Assembly (NCBI RefSeq): GCF_014205275.1
Contig: NZ_JACHND010000001.1
Span: 6,076,001 to 6,140,000 of the forward strand
Source of the DNA: Sphaerisporangium siamense
GTDB taxonomy: Bacteria > Actinomycetota > Actinomycetes > Streptosporangiales > Streptosporangiaceae
Length of the DNA stretch: 64,000 nt
Reading direction: 5' to 3'
The translations under genes were made by a program, and so were the position numbers. The notes beneath the pieces are model-generated. The model was not told the origin of the DNA. It made no database searches and worked only from the letters and a program-made list of their open reading frames with translations. Positions 54,686 through 63,978 of the stretch are shown here, in pieces. Within the stretch, counting starts at the first letter, position 1. Each line of letters opens with the position of its first letter.

Positions 54686-55246
54686 ATGAGCAGCAAGAAC
54701 CTTCGCTCCGACGCCAGGCGGAACCGGGACGCCGTGCTGGCCACCGCGATGCGCGTGCTCGGCCAGAAGCCCGACGCGAGCATCCAGGAGATCGCCGACG
54801 CCTCCGGAGTCGGCCGCACCACCGTCTACCGGAACTTCCCGGCGCGCGAGGACCTGGTCCGCGCCCTGTTCGCGGTGGTGGTCGAAGAGCAGCGCGCGAT
54901 CGTCGCCGCGGCCGTCGCCCAGGGCGGGACCTCCGCGGAGATCCTTCGCCGGCTCGGACCCGAGATCCTCGCGGTCGGCGAGCGCTACCGCTTCCTCGAC
55001 GTGCACCGCGACCTCGTCACCGAGGATCCGCACGAGCGCCCCGGCCCGGAGGACCCCTTGCTGACCTGGCTCACGGCCGCGCACGAGTCCGGCGCGATCC
55101 GCGCCGGACTGCCGCCGCACTGGGCGTACGCGATGGTCCGCGCGCTCGCCGTCGGCGCGAACGAGGAGGTCGCCGCCGGCCGCGTGAGCCCGGCGGAAGC
55201 GGGCCGCCTGCTCGGCGAGACGCTGGTGCGGACCTTCGCGACCTAG
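54686..55246 (+). CDS. TetR-family repressor
   Basis: A 186-residue regulator. HTH at residues ~10-50: RNRDAVLATAMRVLGQKPDA, SIQEIADASGVGRTTVYRNF. The C-terminal ligand domain ends LLGETLVRTFAT. It probably represses the efflux gene until the drug binds. ATG 54686. Confidence 0.93.
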   Translation: MSSKNLRSDARRNRDAVLATAMRVLGQKPDASIQEIADASGVGRTTVYRNFPAREDLVRALFAVVVEEQRAIVAAAVAQGGTSAEILRRLGPEILAVGERYRFLDVHRDLVTEDPHERPGPEDPLLTWLTAAHESGAIRAGLPPHWAYAMVRALAVGANEEVAAGRVSPAEAGRLLGETLVRTFAT

Positions 55247-55322
55247 CCGCCGGTCGCGGCCCGCCGGTCGCCCGGCACATCGCCGCCTTCAACCCCGACA
55301 AGGGCGAGAAGGACGGCCCGGC

Positions 55323-55800
55323 GTGCGGTTCGAACGCCGGCTCGCCGCGCCGATCCCCGAGGCGTGGACCGCGCTCGGCGGCGCCCCGGACAGCGGGCCG
55401 GAGGGCGATGCGGACCTCGTCACGAACGACGGCGCGGAAGGTTGGCCTGGGGCGCAGACGAACGACGGCGCGGAAAGTGGCGCGGGGCCTCGACACGAAC
55501 GACGGCGCGGAGGGTCGCGCGAACCTCGGCACGAACGGCGGTGCGGGCCGTGGGGTGGCGCCGGAGGGGTTCACGATGCCGGGCTTTCCAGCGATCGGGG
55601 TCATCGAGGTCAAGTCGCCGCACGTACTGGAGTGCGACACGCCGTCGGGTGGTGCGCTGGAGCTCGGTCAGGGCATCGGGCACGGCCCACGGCTCGCGCT
55701 CGCGCCTGCCTACCCGCCCGGGGAACGCACGACGGCGCGGGCCGCGTGGCGTACGTACCTCGGACGCCTGGCGGAGCGCCTCCGTGAACGGCTCGGGTGA
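55323..55800 (+). pseudogene. Frameshifted hypothetical gene with TNDGAE repeats
   Basis: GTG 55323 has AAGGA upstream and reads MRFERRLAAPIPEAWTALGG, then VTNDGAEGWPGAQTNDGAES. The same TNDGAEG phrase continues in another frame from about 55490 (LDTNDGAEGRANLGTNGGAG) and on to MPGFPAIGVIEVKSPHVLEC and a stop at 55800. The DNA has four ACGAACGACGGCGCGGA units about 33-36 bp apart. I read one gene broken by a frameshift near 55470-55490. Confidence 0.55.
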
Positions 55801-56020
55801 CCGGACCGGCTCGGGGTGAGCGGCTCGGGCGGGTCGGGTCGGGCGGGGCAGGACGGGCGGGGCGGGACGGCTTGGGCGGTCTGGCCGGTGATCGGGTTGG
55901 GCGGGTCGGCTCAGGCGGGGCGGGCGGGGCGGCTGGGGTGAGCGGGTCGGGCGGGGCGGGGCGGGGCGGCTTGGGCGGTCTGGCAGGTGATCGGGTTGGG
56001 CGATGCGGTTAAGTGATCTG
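55800..56020. repeat. G-rich direct repeats
   Basis: GGGCGGGGCGGG-type runs with a ~40 bp unit (CGGCTTGGGCGGTCTGG...GGTGATCGGGTTGGGCG) repeated at 55868 and 55967, 99 bp apart. The + strand could fold into G-quadruplexes. No gene in 55801-56101. Confidence 0.65.
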
Positions 56021-56101
56021 ATGGGGTGATCGGGTAGGTGATCAGATCGTTACTCTCGGTTACGATGGGGGTGCTGAAGATCGACGGCCGAGGAGAAAGC
56101 C

Positions 56102-56464
56102 ATGCGACGTACCCTGACCACCCTCAGCGTGCTGCTCGCCGCCGCGCCCCTGCCTTTGATGGCCCTGTGCCCCGCGTCGGCGGCCGGGTGGGGGAACGGC
56201 GACGCGGACGGCGACATCGTGGTGGAGACCTCCAGCCTGCCGCGCACCAGGTTCTCCCACCCCGCGCCCGGGTGCTACTCGCTCCCCAAGTTCCCGCTGC
56301 TGAGCACCGTCACGGTCACCAACGGCAGCAACACCGACGTGATCATCTACTCCGGTGAGCAGTGCAAGCCCGGCTTCCTGCGCCCGGCGACCCGGGTGCG
56401 CGCGGGCACCTCCTCCCGGCACACCCTCACCGGCGCCTACAGCCTCATGGTCGACAACCCCTGA
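56102..56464 (+). CDS. Small secreted protein
   Basis: A 120-residue exported protein. Signal peptide MRRTLTTLSVLLAAAPLPLM... ending ASA|AGWG. The mature part has two cysteines (APGCYSLP, GEQCKPGF) and beta-rich stretches (STVTVTNGSNTDVIIYSGEQ). AGGAGAAAG lies before ATG 56102. Family unknown. Confidence 0.82.
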   Translation: MRRTLTTLSVLLAAAPLPLMALCPASAAGWGNGDADGDIVVETSSLPRTRFSHPAPGCYSLPKFPLLSTVTVTNGSNTDVIIYSGEQCKPGFLRPATRVRAGTSSRHTLTGAYSLMVDNP

Positions 56465-56556
56465 CCGACCCAGCCCCCGGCGGGGCCTGACACGACCCCA
56501 CCGGCTTCGGTGTCGCCCCGCAGCGTTCACCCGGGCTGAACCGGGATGGACGACCA

Positions 56557-56585
56557 GCGAACACCGGCAGACTGCCGGTGTTCGC
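56557..56585. terminator. 14-bp perfect hairpin
   Basis: GCGAACACCGGCAG-A-CTGCCGGTGTTCGC, about 95 bases after the secreted protein stop. No T-run follows, so it may be a terminator or a protein-binding site. Confidence 0.6.
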
Positions 56586-56594
56586 TGCGCCTGC

Positions 56595-56825
56595 GCTAAG
56601 CGACGGAACCCGGGAAGCCCAAGCCGCGGCGCGGTGGTGGGCCGACCGGCTCACCACCACACACCCCGCGGACACCGGCGACGCTCAGGGCCCGCACCTC
56701 ACGCGCACCCAGGCCGACCTGAAACAGTTCTCCCGACCCGCGAGCAGGTCGACATCTTTTCCATGGCGTCGGAAAAGATGTTCCACCCTCGTGGCGTCGG
56801 CGCGACTGGCATATGGGGATCAGCC
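56595..56825 (+). pseudogene. Possible coding relic
   Basis: Translates as SDGTREAQAAARWWADRL, then LTRTQADLKQF, which resembles a short actinomycete phage/plasmid-type protein, but the frame drifts and no start is convincing. The inverted repeat ACATCTTTTCC...GGAAAAGATGT (56752-56781) lies inside. Confidence 0.3.
56752..56781. promoter_or_regulatory. ACATCTTTTCC-8-GGAAAAGATGT inverted repeat
   Basis: Eleven perfect pairs, ~60 bases downstream of the AraC stop. Operator or terminator. Confidence 0.45.
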
Positions 56826-56841
56826 ATGACGATCGCTCACC

Positions 56842-57804
56842 TTACGTGCCGGAGGCGCGCCCGCGGGGCCAGGCGACATCGTCGAGCGCGAGGAACGGCG
56901 AGACCACCAGCGCGGCCGGTGTCATCCCGGCGAAGGTCATGGCGTCCCTGTGGAGGTGGGACTGGTCGGTGTAGCCGCATTCCGCCGCTACCAAGGCGGT
57001 GCTGTGGCCGGCGGCGAGACGGTGGGCCGCGTGGTCGAAGCGGATGAGCCGGGCCGCGCGCTTGGGGGTGAGACCGGCCTGGGCGCGGAACCGGGACCAC
57101 AGGCGCTTGCGGCTCCACCCGGTCTCGGCGGCCAGTCGTTCGACGCGTATCCGCCCTTGGCTGGCCACCATCTGCCGCCAGCAGAAGGCGACTTCCGGAT
57201 CGACAGCTCGGCCTGCGCCGTCCCGCCGGGCCAGCGCGGCCTGAGCGATCGCGAAGCGCTCCTCCCACGACCGGGCCGCACGCAATCGCTCGTGGATTCG
57301 TACGGCCTCTCGTCCCCACAAATCATCGAGGGTGGCCACCGTCCCGCCCAGATCCGAAGAGGCGCCCAAGACCGCGTGTGCCACGATCGGCGAAAGCCGC
57401 ACCTGCAGGCACTCAGAACTCCTGGCCAGCCCCCGTCCTCGAGCCCTGTTGGGCGCGAGCCCGGCGACGACGCGTTCGCGCTGCCGCGAACCACAACCGT
57501 CTTCGACGACGAAGGGCTGGTCACCGAGATCGAACAGCAGCGTGACCGCGGGGTGTGAGATCAGCGCGACGTCGTGGAACTCGTTCGCGTGATCGCCGAA
57601 CCCCGCCATCACGACCCCCGGCAGCCGACCGGGACGACGCGACGGGAGCGTGATGTCCCATCGTGGTGCGCCGGCGCTGACCGGCTTGGCTGACCGCACG
57701 CCGACATCGTAGGAGTCCCTTCGCGGCGGCCACAACGCGGCGATGTCAAACACGGCTCGGACGCGAGACACGGCGCGACCGCGCGTCAGCGTCGGCCGGC
57801 CCAC
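56842..57804 (-). CDS. AraC-family transcriptional regulator
   Basis: A 320-residue regulator with the C-terminal AraC double HTH: RVERLAAETGWSRKRLWSRF, RAQAGLTPKRAARLIRFDHA, VAAECGYTDQSHLHRDAMTF. The N-terminal ~200 residues are a ligand/dimer domain. The start is uncertain: GTG 57804 overlaps the carboxylesterase end by 19 bases; GTG 57771 also fits. Same strand as the esterase. Confidence 0.87.
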   Translation of the reverse strand: MGRPTLTRGRAVSRVRAVFDIAALWPPRRDSYDVGVRSAKPVSAGAPRWDITLPSRRPGRLPGVVMAGFGDHANEFHDVALISHPAVTLLFDLGDQPFVVEDGCGSRQRERVVAGLAPNRARGRGLARSSECLQVRLSPIVAHAVLGASSDLGGTVATLDDLWGREAVRIHERLRAARSWEERFAIAQAALARRDGAGRAVDPEVAFCWRQMVASQGRIRVERLAAETGWSRKRLWSRFRAQAGLTPKRAARLIRFDHAAHRLAAGHSTALVAAECGYTDQSHLHRDAMTFAGMTPAALVVSPFLALDDVAWPRGRASGT

Positions 57805-59285
57805 ACCTCGCGTTCGGCGCCGCCGGGGTCGTTGACGACGGTGATCTGCTGGTCGATCAGCGCGGTGGACCGTTCGGCCAGGTTGTATCGGGGCCAGCCC
57901 GGCTCACCGTCGGTGACGAATCGGACCCACGCGCCGTGGGCCGTATCGGCGACGGCCTGGCATGGCTCGTCGCCGATGAGGGCGTGGCTGGACTCCTCGT
58001 CCAGGAGATCGAACACGTACGGGATCTCCACCGCGTGGGCGGCGCCGAGGCGTCCGGCGAAGCTCGGCGTCTCGTGGTCGAAGCGGTACATCCAGGTGCC
58101 GGCCTCGCCCGTCTCGCCGGCCTCAAGGCGTGCCTCGGCGACCCGGATCCCCGGAATCCGGACGAAGCAGTCGGTGGTCACGGCAGCGAGCAGGTCACCG
58201 TCGCTCGCCGCCGGCCGGGCCGCCCGATACAGTTCGACCGTCCCGCCGGGCGCGCCGAGGGCGCCCACGACCGCGGAGAGGATGGGCTCGTCGACGATGT
58301 CGATCAGGCCGGTGGGGACGAGGCCGAATCGGGAGTCGTCCCGGTTCCACCCGGCCAGGAGCCGTACGCCGCCGCCGGCGCCCCTTCTCAACGCGTCGAG
58401 CGGGTGGGCGGGCAGGGTGTCGCCGTCGACGACCGGGGCGAAGGGGAGGCTGTCCCACGAGGCGGGGTTCGTGGTGGTCTGGACTTCCTTGAGGAGGGCG
58501 GAGGCCGCCCGTGTGAGCCGTTCGACCGGCACCTCGCCGAAGGCTTCGCGGGTCGGAACGACCCCGAGCGACCCAGCCAGCCTTGAGGCGACGCCCTCGG
58601 CGGCCTCAGCCGTGAGTGTCTGGGCAGCGGCCCCGCTTTGGGCGATCGCCTGATGGAACAGGCCTCGGGCGCGGGGCATGGCCATGAGGGTGATGATGCT
58701 CGCGGCACCGGCGGACTGGCCGGCGACGGTCACCTTCCCCGGATCACCGCCGAAGGCGGCGATGTTGCTCTGAACCCACTCGAGCGCGGCGATCTGGTCC
58801 AGCAGTCCCAGGTTGGCGGTGCCGTCATCGAGGTAGAGAAAGCCCTCGGCACCGAGCCGGTAGTTGATCGTGACGCACACGACCCCGTCGCGGGCGAAGG
58901 AGACGCCTCGGTAGCCGGCGACGGATCCGGACCCCTTCGTGAACATGCCGCCGTGAATCCAGACCAGTACCGGCAAGTTGGCCGCGCGGGGGTCGGGAGT
59001 CCACACGTTGAGGTTGAGGCATTCCTCGCCAGGGATCGCGACCTCCGGGAACAGCATCGCGCTCTCCAGGCCGTCGTTGTCCTTGGGGCAGGTCGGTCCA
59101 TAATCAAGCGCGCTGCGCTCGCCCTCCCACCGCAGGGGCGGCTCGGGAGGCCGCATGCGGCGTGCCCCGAACGGCGGGGCGGCGTACGGGATCCCCAGGA
59201 ACGCCGCCACTCCCTGATCTCTCCGGCCTCGCAGCCGACCACCCGTCACCCGCACCACAGGCGAGCTGTTCACGGTCCTCGTCAT
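57786..59285 (-). CDS. Type B carboxylesterase
   Basis: A 499-residue alpha/beta hydrolase: LRGRRDQGVAAFLGIPYAAP, EECLNLNVWTPD, VWIHGGMFTKGSG (oxyanion), VAGQSAGAASI (nucleophile Ser; usual GESAG has Glu where this has Gln), and AAHAVEIPYVFDLL (His). No signal peptide. ATG 59285 follows AGGACAAGG. Confidence 0.92.
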   Translation of the reverse strand: MTRTVNSSPVVRVTGGRLRGRRDQGVAAFLGIPYAAPPFGARRMRPPEPPLRWEGERSALDYGPTCPKDNDGLESAMLFPEVAIPGEECLNLNVWTPDPRAANLPVLVWIHGGMFTKGSGSVAGYRGVSFARDGVVCVTINYRLGAEGFLYLDDGTANLGLLDQIAALEWVQSNIAAFGGDPGKVTVAGQSAGAASIITLMAMPRARGLFHQAIAQSGAAAQTLTAEAAEGVASRLAGSLGVVPTREAFGEVPVERLTRAASALLKEVQTTTNPASWDSLPFAPVVDGDTLPAHPLDALRRGAGGGVRLLAGWNRDDSRFGLVPTGLIDIVDEPILSAVVGALGAPGGTVELYRAARPAASDGDLLAAVTTDCFVRIPGIRVAEARLEAGETGEAGTWMYRFDHETPSFAGRLGAAHAVEIPYVFDLLDEESSHALIGDEPCQAVADTAHGAWVRFVTDGEPGWPRYNLAERSTALIDQQITVVNDPGGAEREVWAGRR

Positions 59286-59388
59286 CACCTTGTCCTGTCG
59301 CTTGGAGCTCCGCGGCCTTGTCGCACGCGAAGTCCTGCCAAACACGAGATCGAGCATCGCAAGCTCAGGGCCAGGGCGTCTTGCACAA

Positions 59389-59759
59389 ATGTTCCGTTCT
59401 GTAGTCAGCACCAGGGGCACCGGCAGCGGGCGAGACTTCCCCCGTTCCGGGACGCGCCGCCTGCCCCGGGACCTGCCGTACCAGCCGGCCACGGTCGCCG
59501 TGTACGGCGACGACGGCCGCCGCCGACTGCTGGTGTGCGACTTCGACGTCGCGCGCGCCCGCGCGGCGGGCGCCGCCGTCCCGGCCGAGCAGGCCGCAGA
59601 GCCGGCCGCGCTGCTTGGTCGTCTCGGCACCCGCGCTATGAGCGACGTGTCGCCCTCCGAGGGGCGGCACTGCCGGCCTCACCGCTGCCGTGGACGGAAC
59701 TGCGGGATCCGGCGCGGGCGCTCTCGGTGCGTTACTCCACGTTGGACGCCGCACCGTAG
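59389..59759 (+). pseudogene. Relic of a DNA primase/polymerase-type plasmid protein
   Basis: The frame from ATG 59389 reads LPRDLPYQPATVAVYGDDGR, RRLLVCDFDVARARAAGA, LLGRLGTRAMSDVSPSEGRH, like the N-terminal part of primase-type replication proteins of actinomycete integrative elements. The expected continuation, ALPASPLPWTELRDPARALS, VRYSTLDAAP, appears in another frame up to 59759 and then stops. So it is frameshifted and truncated. Confidence 0.6.
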
Positions 59760-59785
59760 CGTTCGGCCGCGTTCTCCCTCAGAGG

Positions 59786-62700
59786 TCAGCCGCGTTCACC
59801 GTCCTCGTCCAGCGCTGCAATGAGCCGGGCGGGGGTGCGGGCCCGGAACAGTGCGCGGATCGTGACGCCGGGGCCGAGTACGGCCGCCGCTCGTGCGACC
59901 AGGCGCATGGCGAGCATCGAGTCGCCGCCGAGGGCGAAGAAGTCGTCGGCGGGGGCGACACGCGGCACGTCCAGCACCTCGGCGAACAGCTCGCACACGA
60001 CCTCCTCGCGCGAGGTGCGGGGCGCGCCGGCGGGCGCGGGGCCGGGGACGGGTAGCGCGGCGCGGTCCACCCGGCCGTTCGCGGCCACCGGCAGCGTGTC
60101 CACCACCACGAAGTGGCTCGGGATCATGTACGCGGGCAGGAGCGCGCCGACGTGCGCGCGCACCGCCTCCACGTCCACGCCGGACCCGCCGTTGAGCACC
60201 CGCACGCCGCGCACGGTGTACGGGACCGTGACGCGGTGAGGTACGCCCGCGCCGTTGCCCCGGCCGTTATACCCGCGCCGGTCATGACCGTTGGACTCGT
60301 GCCGGTCACGGCCATTGGATTCGTACCGGTTCACACCGTTGGACCCAGCCCGGTCCCAGCCATTGGCCTCGTCCCGGTCCCGGTCCCGGTCCTGCCCCCT
60401 ATCCCTGTCCCTGTCCTGGTCCTGGCTCCAGGCCCTGTCCCGGTCCCGGTCCCTGTCCTGGTCTTTGTTCCTATCCCAATCCCGGTCGTCGGGGCGGTGG
60501 CCGCCGGGTGTGCGGCCGTTGGCCCGGGACACGCGGGAGGGTCCCTCCCCGTCGCCCGTGCCGAGTGCGCCGAGTTCGGGTGGCTCCACGTAGGCGATCA
60601 GCCGCTTCTCGCCCGGCCTGTCCTCCCGGACGACGACCGCGGCCCGGCCCACCGACGGGGCCGCCTCCACCGCCGCCTGGACCTCCCGCGGCTCGACGCG
60701 CAGGCCGTCGATCTTCACCTGGGCGTCGATCCGTCCGGCGAGCTCCAGCTCCCCGTGGGCGTTCCAGCGGGCCCGCTCGCCCGTCCTGACCATGCGCTCC
60801 CCCGGCGCGCCGTAGGGGTCGGCCAGGAAGCGTTCTGCGCCGGCCGCCGGGTGGACGGAGTACCCGCGCGCCACGCGCGGCCCCGCGATGTACAGCTCGC
60901 CGACCACGCCCGGCGGGACGAGCCTGAGCGAGGCGTCCAGCACGTAGGCCCGCACGGACGCCAGGGGACGGCCGATCGGGACCAGGCCGGGCACCGGGCC
61001 GTCGTCCGGCAGGGGGTGACGCGTGGCGAACGACGCCGTCTCGGGCGACCCGTAGGCGTTGACCACGCGGGTGCCCGGATACCGGTCCCGCAGGCGGCGC
61101 ACGAGCGGCGCGGGCAGGGCGTCGCCGCACACCCAGACCTCGCGCAGGGCGCCGAGCGCCTCGGGGGCGTCGGCGGCCAGCCGCGTGAACAGCGAGGTCG
61201 TCATGAACGCCGCCCCGGCCCCGCGCCCGGTGAGCGTGCGAGCCGCCGCGACGGCTCCGTGCCCCGCGAGTGTGCGGGCCACCGCGACGGCCTCAGGCTC
61301 GCCGGACGGCGCGATCACACACCGGCCGCCGTTCAGCAGCGGGATCCAGATCTCGTACGCGGAGGCGTCGAACGCCTGCGCCGCGTGCACGAGCACCCGT
61401 TCGTACGCCGGACCTGCGAACGCGGGGTCGCGGGCCAGGGCCGTCACCCCGGCGTGCGTGACCGCCACGCCCTTCGGCCCCGCGTCCGTCCCGGAGGTGT
61501 AGGTGACGTAGGCGAGGCCGCCCGGAGGGATGGCCGGCCGCGGCGCCTCGTCGCGCGCGGCGGCGGGCGCGGGCTCGGCGCCGACGACGATCACCCACGC
61601 CGGGTGGTCGAACCGCACCGTGCGCGACGCCTCGTCCAGCAGCAGCACCTTGGCCCGGGTCTCGGCGACGATCGCGCTCAGCCGGGACGGCGGGTCGCGG
61701 CGGTCCAGCGGCACGTAGGCGCCGCCGGCCTTCAGCACGGCCAGCAGGGACACGACCAGTTCGGGCGAGCGTTCCATCAGGACCGCGACGGTGACCTCCG
61801 GGCCCACCTCCAGCTCGGCGAGCCGGCGCGCCAGCCTGGCCGCCCGCGCGTCGAGCTCGGCGTAGCTCATGGTCTCGTCCCCGTACTCCAGGGCGACGGC
61901 GCGGGGCGCGCGCCACACCTGCTCCGCGAACAGCTCCGGCACGGTCTCCCACGGGTCCGGGGCCTGGTCGTCGCCGGTGGTGTCGCCGGCGTTGCCGTCG
62001 GCCAGGACGCGGCGGCGCTCGCCGGGTGTGAGCAGCTCCACCTCGCCGAGCCGCAGCTCCGGGCGCGCGGTGACCTGCTCCAGCACCAGCAGCAGGCACG
62101 CGATCAGGCGGGCCACGGTCTCGCGGTCGAACAGGTCGGTGGCGTACTCGGCGACCCCGGCGAGACCGCGCGGCCGGCCGTCGCCACCGGCCTCGCGCAG
62201 GTGAAGGCCCAGGTCGAACGACGCGACGAGCCGGGGCACGTCCTGGAAGGCCGCGCCGGGAAAGGGCGGGTCGCCGCCGTGCGGGGTGAAGGTCAGCGCC
62301 ACCTGGAACAGCGGGTTCCAGGCGAGGGACCGCTCGGGGGCCAGCTCGCGGACCACCCGGTCGAAGGGGACGTCCTGGTGGGCGTGGGCGGCGAGCCCCG
62401 CGGCGCGGACCCGGTCCAGCAGCGTGCGGAAGGCCGGGTCGCCCGAGGTGTCGGCGCGCACCACGATCGGGTTGAGGAAGGAGCCGACCAGGTCGTCCAA
62501 GCCCGAGCGTCCGGGGACCGGCGTGCCGATCGGGATGTCCTCTCCCGCGCCGCAGCGGGTCAGGACGGTGGCGAGCGCCGCCTGCAGCACCATGGACACG
62601 GTGGTCGCCGTCCCGCGGGACAGCGCGACCAGGCGGCGGTGCAGCTCCTCCCCCACGGTGAACTCGACCGTGGCGCCGCGGTGGGAGGGGACGGCGGGGC

Positions 62701-63637
62701 GGGGGCGGTCGGCCGGAAGCACGGGACGCGCCGGGAGGCCGTCCAGGGCGCGCCGCCAGAACGCCAGCCGCGCCGCGACCTCGGGGGCGTCCTCGTCGTC
62801 GAGCGTCTCGTGCTGCCACAGGCTGTAGTCGGCGTACGTCGCGGGCAGGGGCGTGAACTCCGGGGCCGCGCCGTCGCCGCGCGCCCGGTACGCCAGCGCG
62901 AGGTCGCGCAGCAGCGGGCGCACCGACCAGTCGTCGGCCGCGAAGCGGTGCAGCAGCACCAGCAGGACGTGCTCGGGCTCGGGGGCGTCCTCGACGGTGA
63001 ACAGCCACACCCGCAGCGGCGGGCCGGCGGCGATGTCGACGAGCTCCCGGGCCGCCTCGGCGAGCGTGCCCTCCAGGGTGGCGGCGCGTACGGCCATCCG
63101 GCGGAGGCGGGGGCGCGCCGTGTCGAGCACCTTCTGGTACGGGAGGCCGTCGAGCTGGGGGTACACCGTGCGCAGCGGCTCGTGCCTGGCCACCACGTCG
63201 CCGAGCGCCGCCTCCAGCGCCGCCGCGTCGACCTCGCCGCGCAGGCACAGCGCCACCGGCATGGTGTGCCGCGGGCTCGGCCCCTCGGCCTGGGCCAGGA
63301 AGCACAGCCGCCGCTGGCCGGACGACAACGGCACGCGCGCCGGGCGGGGCAGGACGACCGGAACGGGCCCGCGCACGCCGGGACCCTCGTCGGCCAGCGC
63401 CCGCGCGACACCCGCCACGCTGGGGCCGCGGAACAGGACGCGGGCGCGGGCGCGGGCGCCGAACACCGCCCGGATGCGGCCGATCAGCCGGACCGCCAGC
63501 CGCGAGTCGCCGCCCAGCGCGAAGAAGTCGTCATCGACGCCTACCCTCGGCACGTCCAGGACCTCGGCGAAAAGACCGCAGAGGATCTCCTGCTCAGGGG
63601 TGCGGGGCACGTGGCCGGGGAAGAGCGACGAGAACAC
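59786..63637 (-). CDS. Nonribosomal peptide synthetase (T-C-A-T)
   Basis: A 1283-residue NRPS. Carrier domain 1 (FFALGGDSRLA, Ser45); condensation domain ~98-510 with HRFAADDWS (230-238) where HHxxxDG is usual; adenylation domain ~540-1190 with YTSGTDAGPKGV (A3), NAYGSPETA (A5), VRTGERARW (A7, usually TGD), GRIDAQVKIDG (A8) and NGRVDRAAL (A10, usually NGK); carrier domain 2 (FFALGGDSMLA, Ser1240). No thioesterase. About 86 residues of Asp/Arg/Asn repeats are inserted between A8 and A10. GTG 63637 has AAGGGAA upstream. It starts with a carrier domain, so another protein must load it. Confidence 0.93.
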   Translation of the reverse strand: MFSSLFPGHVPRTPEQEILCGLFAEVLDVPRVGVDDDFFALGGDSRLAVRLIGRIRAVFGARARARVLFRGPSVAGVARALADEGPGVRGPVPVVLPRPARVPLSSGQRRLCFLAQAEGPSPRHTMPVALCLRGEVDAAALEAALGDVVARHEPLRTVYPQLDGLPYQKVLDTARPRLRRMAVRAATLEGTLAEAARELVDIAAGPPLRVWLFTVEDAPEPEHVLLVLLHRFAADDWSVRPLLRDLALAYRARGDGAAPEFTPLPATYADYSLWQHETLDDEDAPEVAARLAFWRRALDGLPARPVLPADRPRPAVPSHRGATVEFTVGEELHRRLVALSRGTATTVSMVLQAALATVLTRCGAGEDIPIGTPVPGRSGLDDLVGSFLNPIVVRADTSGDPAFRTLLDRVRAAGLAAHAHQDVPFDRVVRELAPERSLAWNPLFQVALTFTPHGGDPPFPGAAFQDVPRLVASFDLGLHLREAGGDGRPRGLAGVAEYATDLFDRETVARLIACLLLVLEQVTARPELRLGEVELLTPGERRRVLADGNAGDTTGDDQAPDPWETVPELFAEQVWRAPRAVALEYGDETMSYAELDARAARLARRLAELEVGPEVTVAVLMERSPELVVSLLAVLKAGGAYVPLDRRDPPSRLSAIVAETRAKVLLLDEASRTVRFDHPAWVIVVGAEPAPAAARDEAPRPAIPPGGLAYVTYTSGTDAGPKGVAVTHAGVTALARDPAFAGPAYERVLVHAAQAFDASAYEIWIPLLNGGRCVIAPSGEPEAVAVARTLAGHGAVAAARTLTGRGAGAAFMTTSLFTRLAADAPEALGALREVWVCGDALPAPLVRRLRDRYPGTRVVNAYGSPETASFATRHPLPDDGPVPGLVPIGRPLASVRAYVLDASLRLVPPGVVGELYIAGPRVARGYSVHPAAGAERFLADPYGAPGERMVRTGERARWNAHGELELAGRIDAQVKIDGLRVEPREVQAAVEAAPSVGRAAVVVREDRPGEKRLIAYVEPPELGALGTGDGEGPSRVSRANGRTPGGHRPDDRDWDRNKDQDRDRDRDRAWSQDQDRDRDRGQDRDRDRDEANGWDRAGSNGVNRYESNGRDRHESNGHDRRGYNGRGNGAGVPHRVTVPYTVRGVRVLNGGSGVDVEAVRAHVGALLPAYMIPSHFVVVDTLPVAANGRVDRAALPVPGPAPAGAPRTSREEVVCELFAEVLDVPRVAPADDFFALGGDSMLAMRLVARAAAVLGPGVTIRALFRARTPARLIAALDEDGERG
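60241..60500. repeat. Short tandem repeats coding the Asp/Arg insert of the NRPS
   Basis: Units such as CCGGTCCCGGTCCCTGTCC (6-bp periodic) recur, giving DRDRDRDQDRD in the minus-strand protein, flanked by SNG-type repeats (GTTGGACTCGTGCCGGTC). Confidence 0.8.
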
Positions 63638-63978
63638 GGGATTCCCTTCGTTCGGACGGGTCGGGGGGACGGGGCGGCGCCTTCCCGCGATGCGAGGACG
63701 GCGCCGCCGTCGTGCGGGGCGTCCGCGTCCGGGCACGGCCGGGCACGGACGGGTACGGCGGCGAGGAGCCGGGAAGAAGGTCACGCGGGACGCGACGGGC
63801 GCCGTCGACCTCCCGCCCGTGACGGAGCACGGACTCCGGTGCCACGCCGTCTCGCCCGGCCCCGGCGACACGTCACGCTCATGTGCGAGTACGTGGCCGG
63901 ACGCGTCGGGGCGCCCGGTGGGGCCTTGAAGACCGTCCCGGCCGAGGGACCGGCGGCCGGGACGGCCGGCGTGAAAGG
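63638..63978. other. Non-coding stretch upstream of the NRPS
   Basis: No gene supported. Likely holds the NRPS promoter, but no clear -10/-35 seen. Confidence 0.4.

Noticed and set aside
60300-60480. Frameshift in the NRPS at the Asp/Arg repeats
   Set aside because: The frame stays open through the insert and A10 and the second carrier domain follow in frame.
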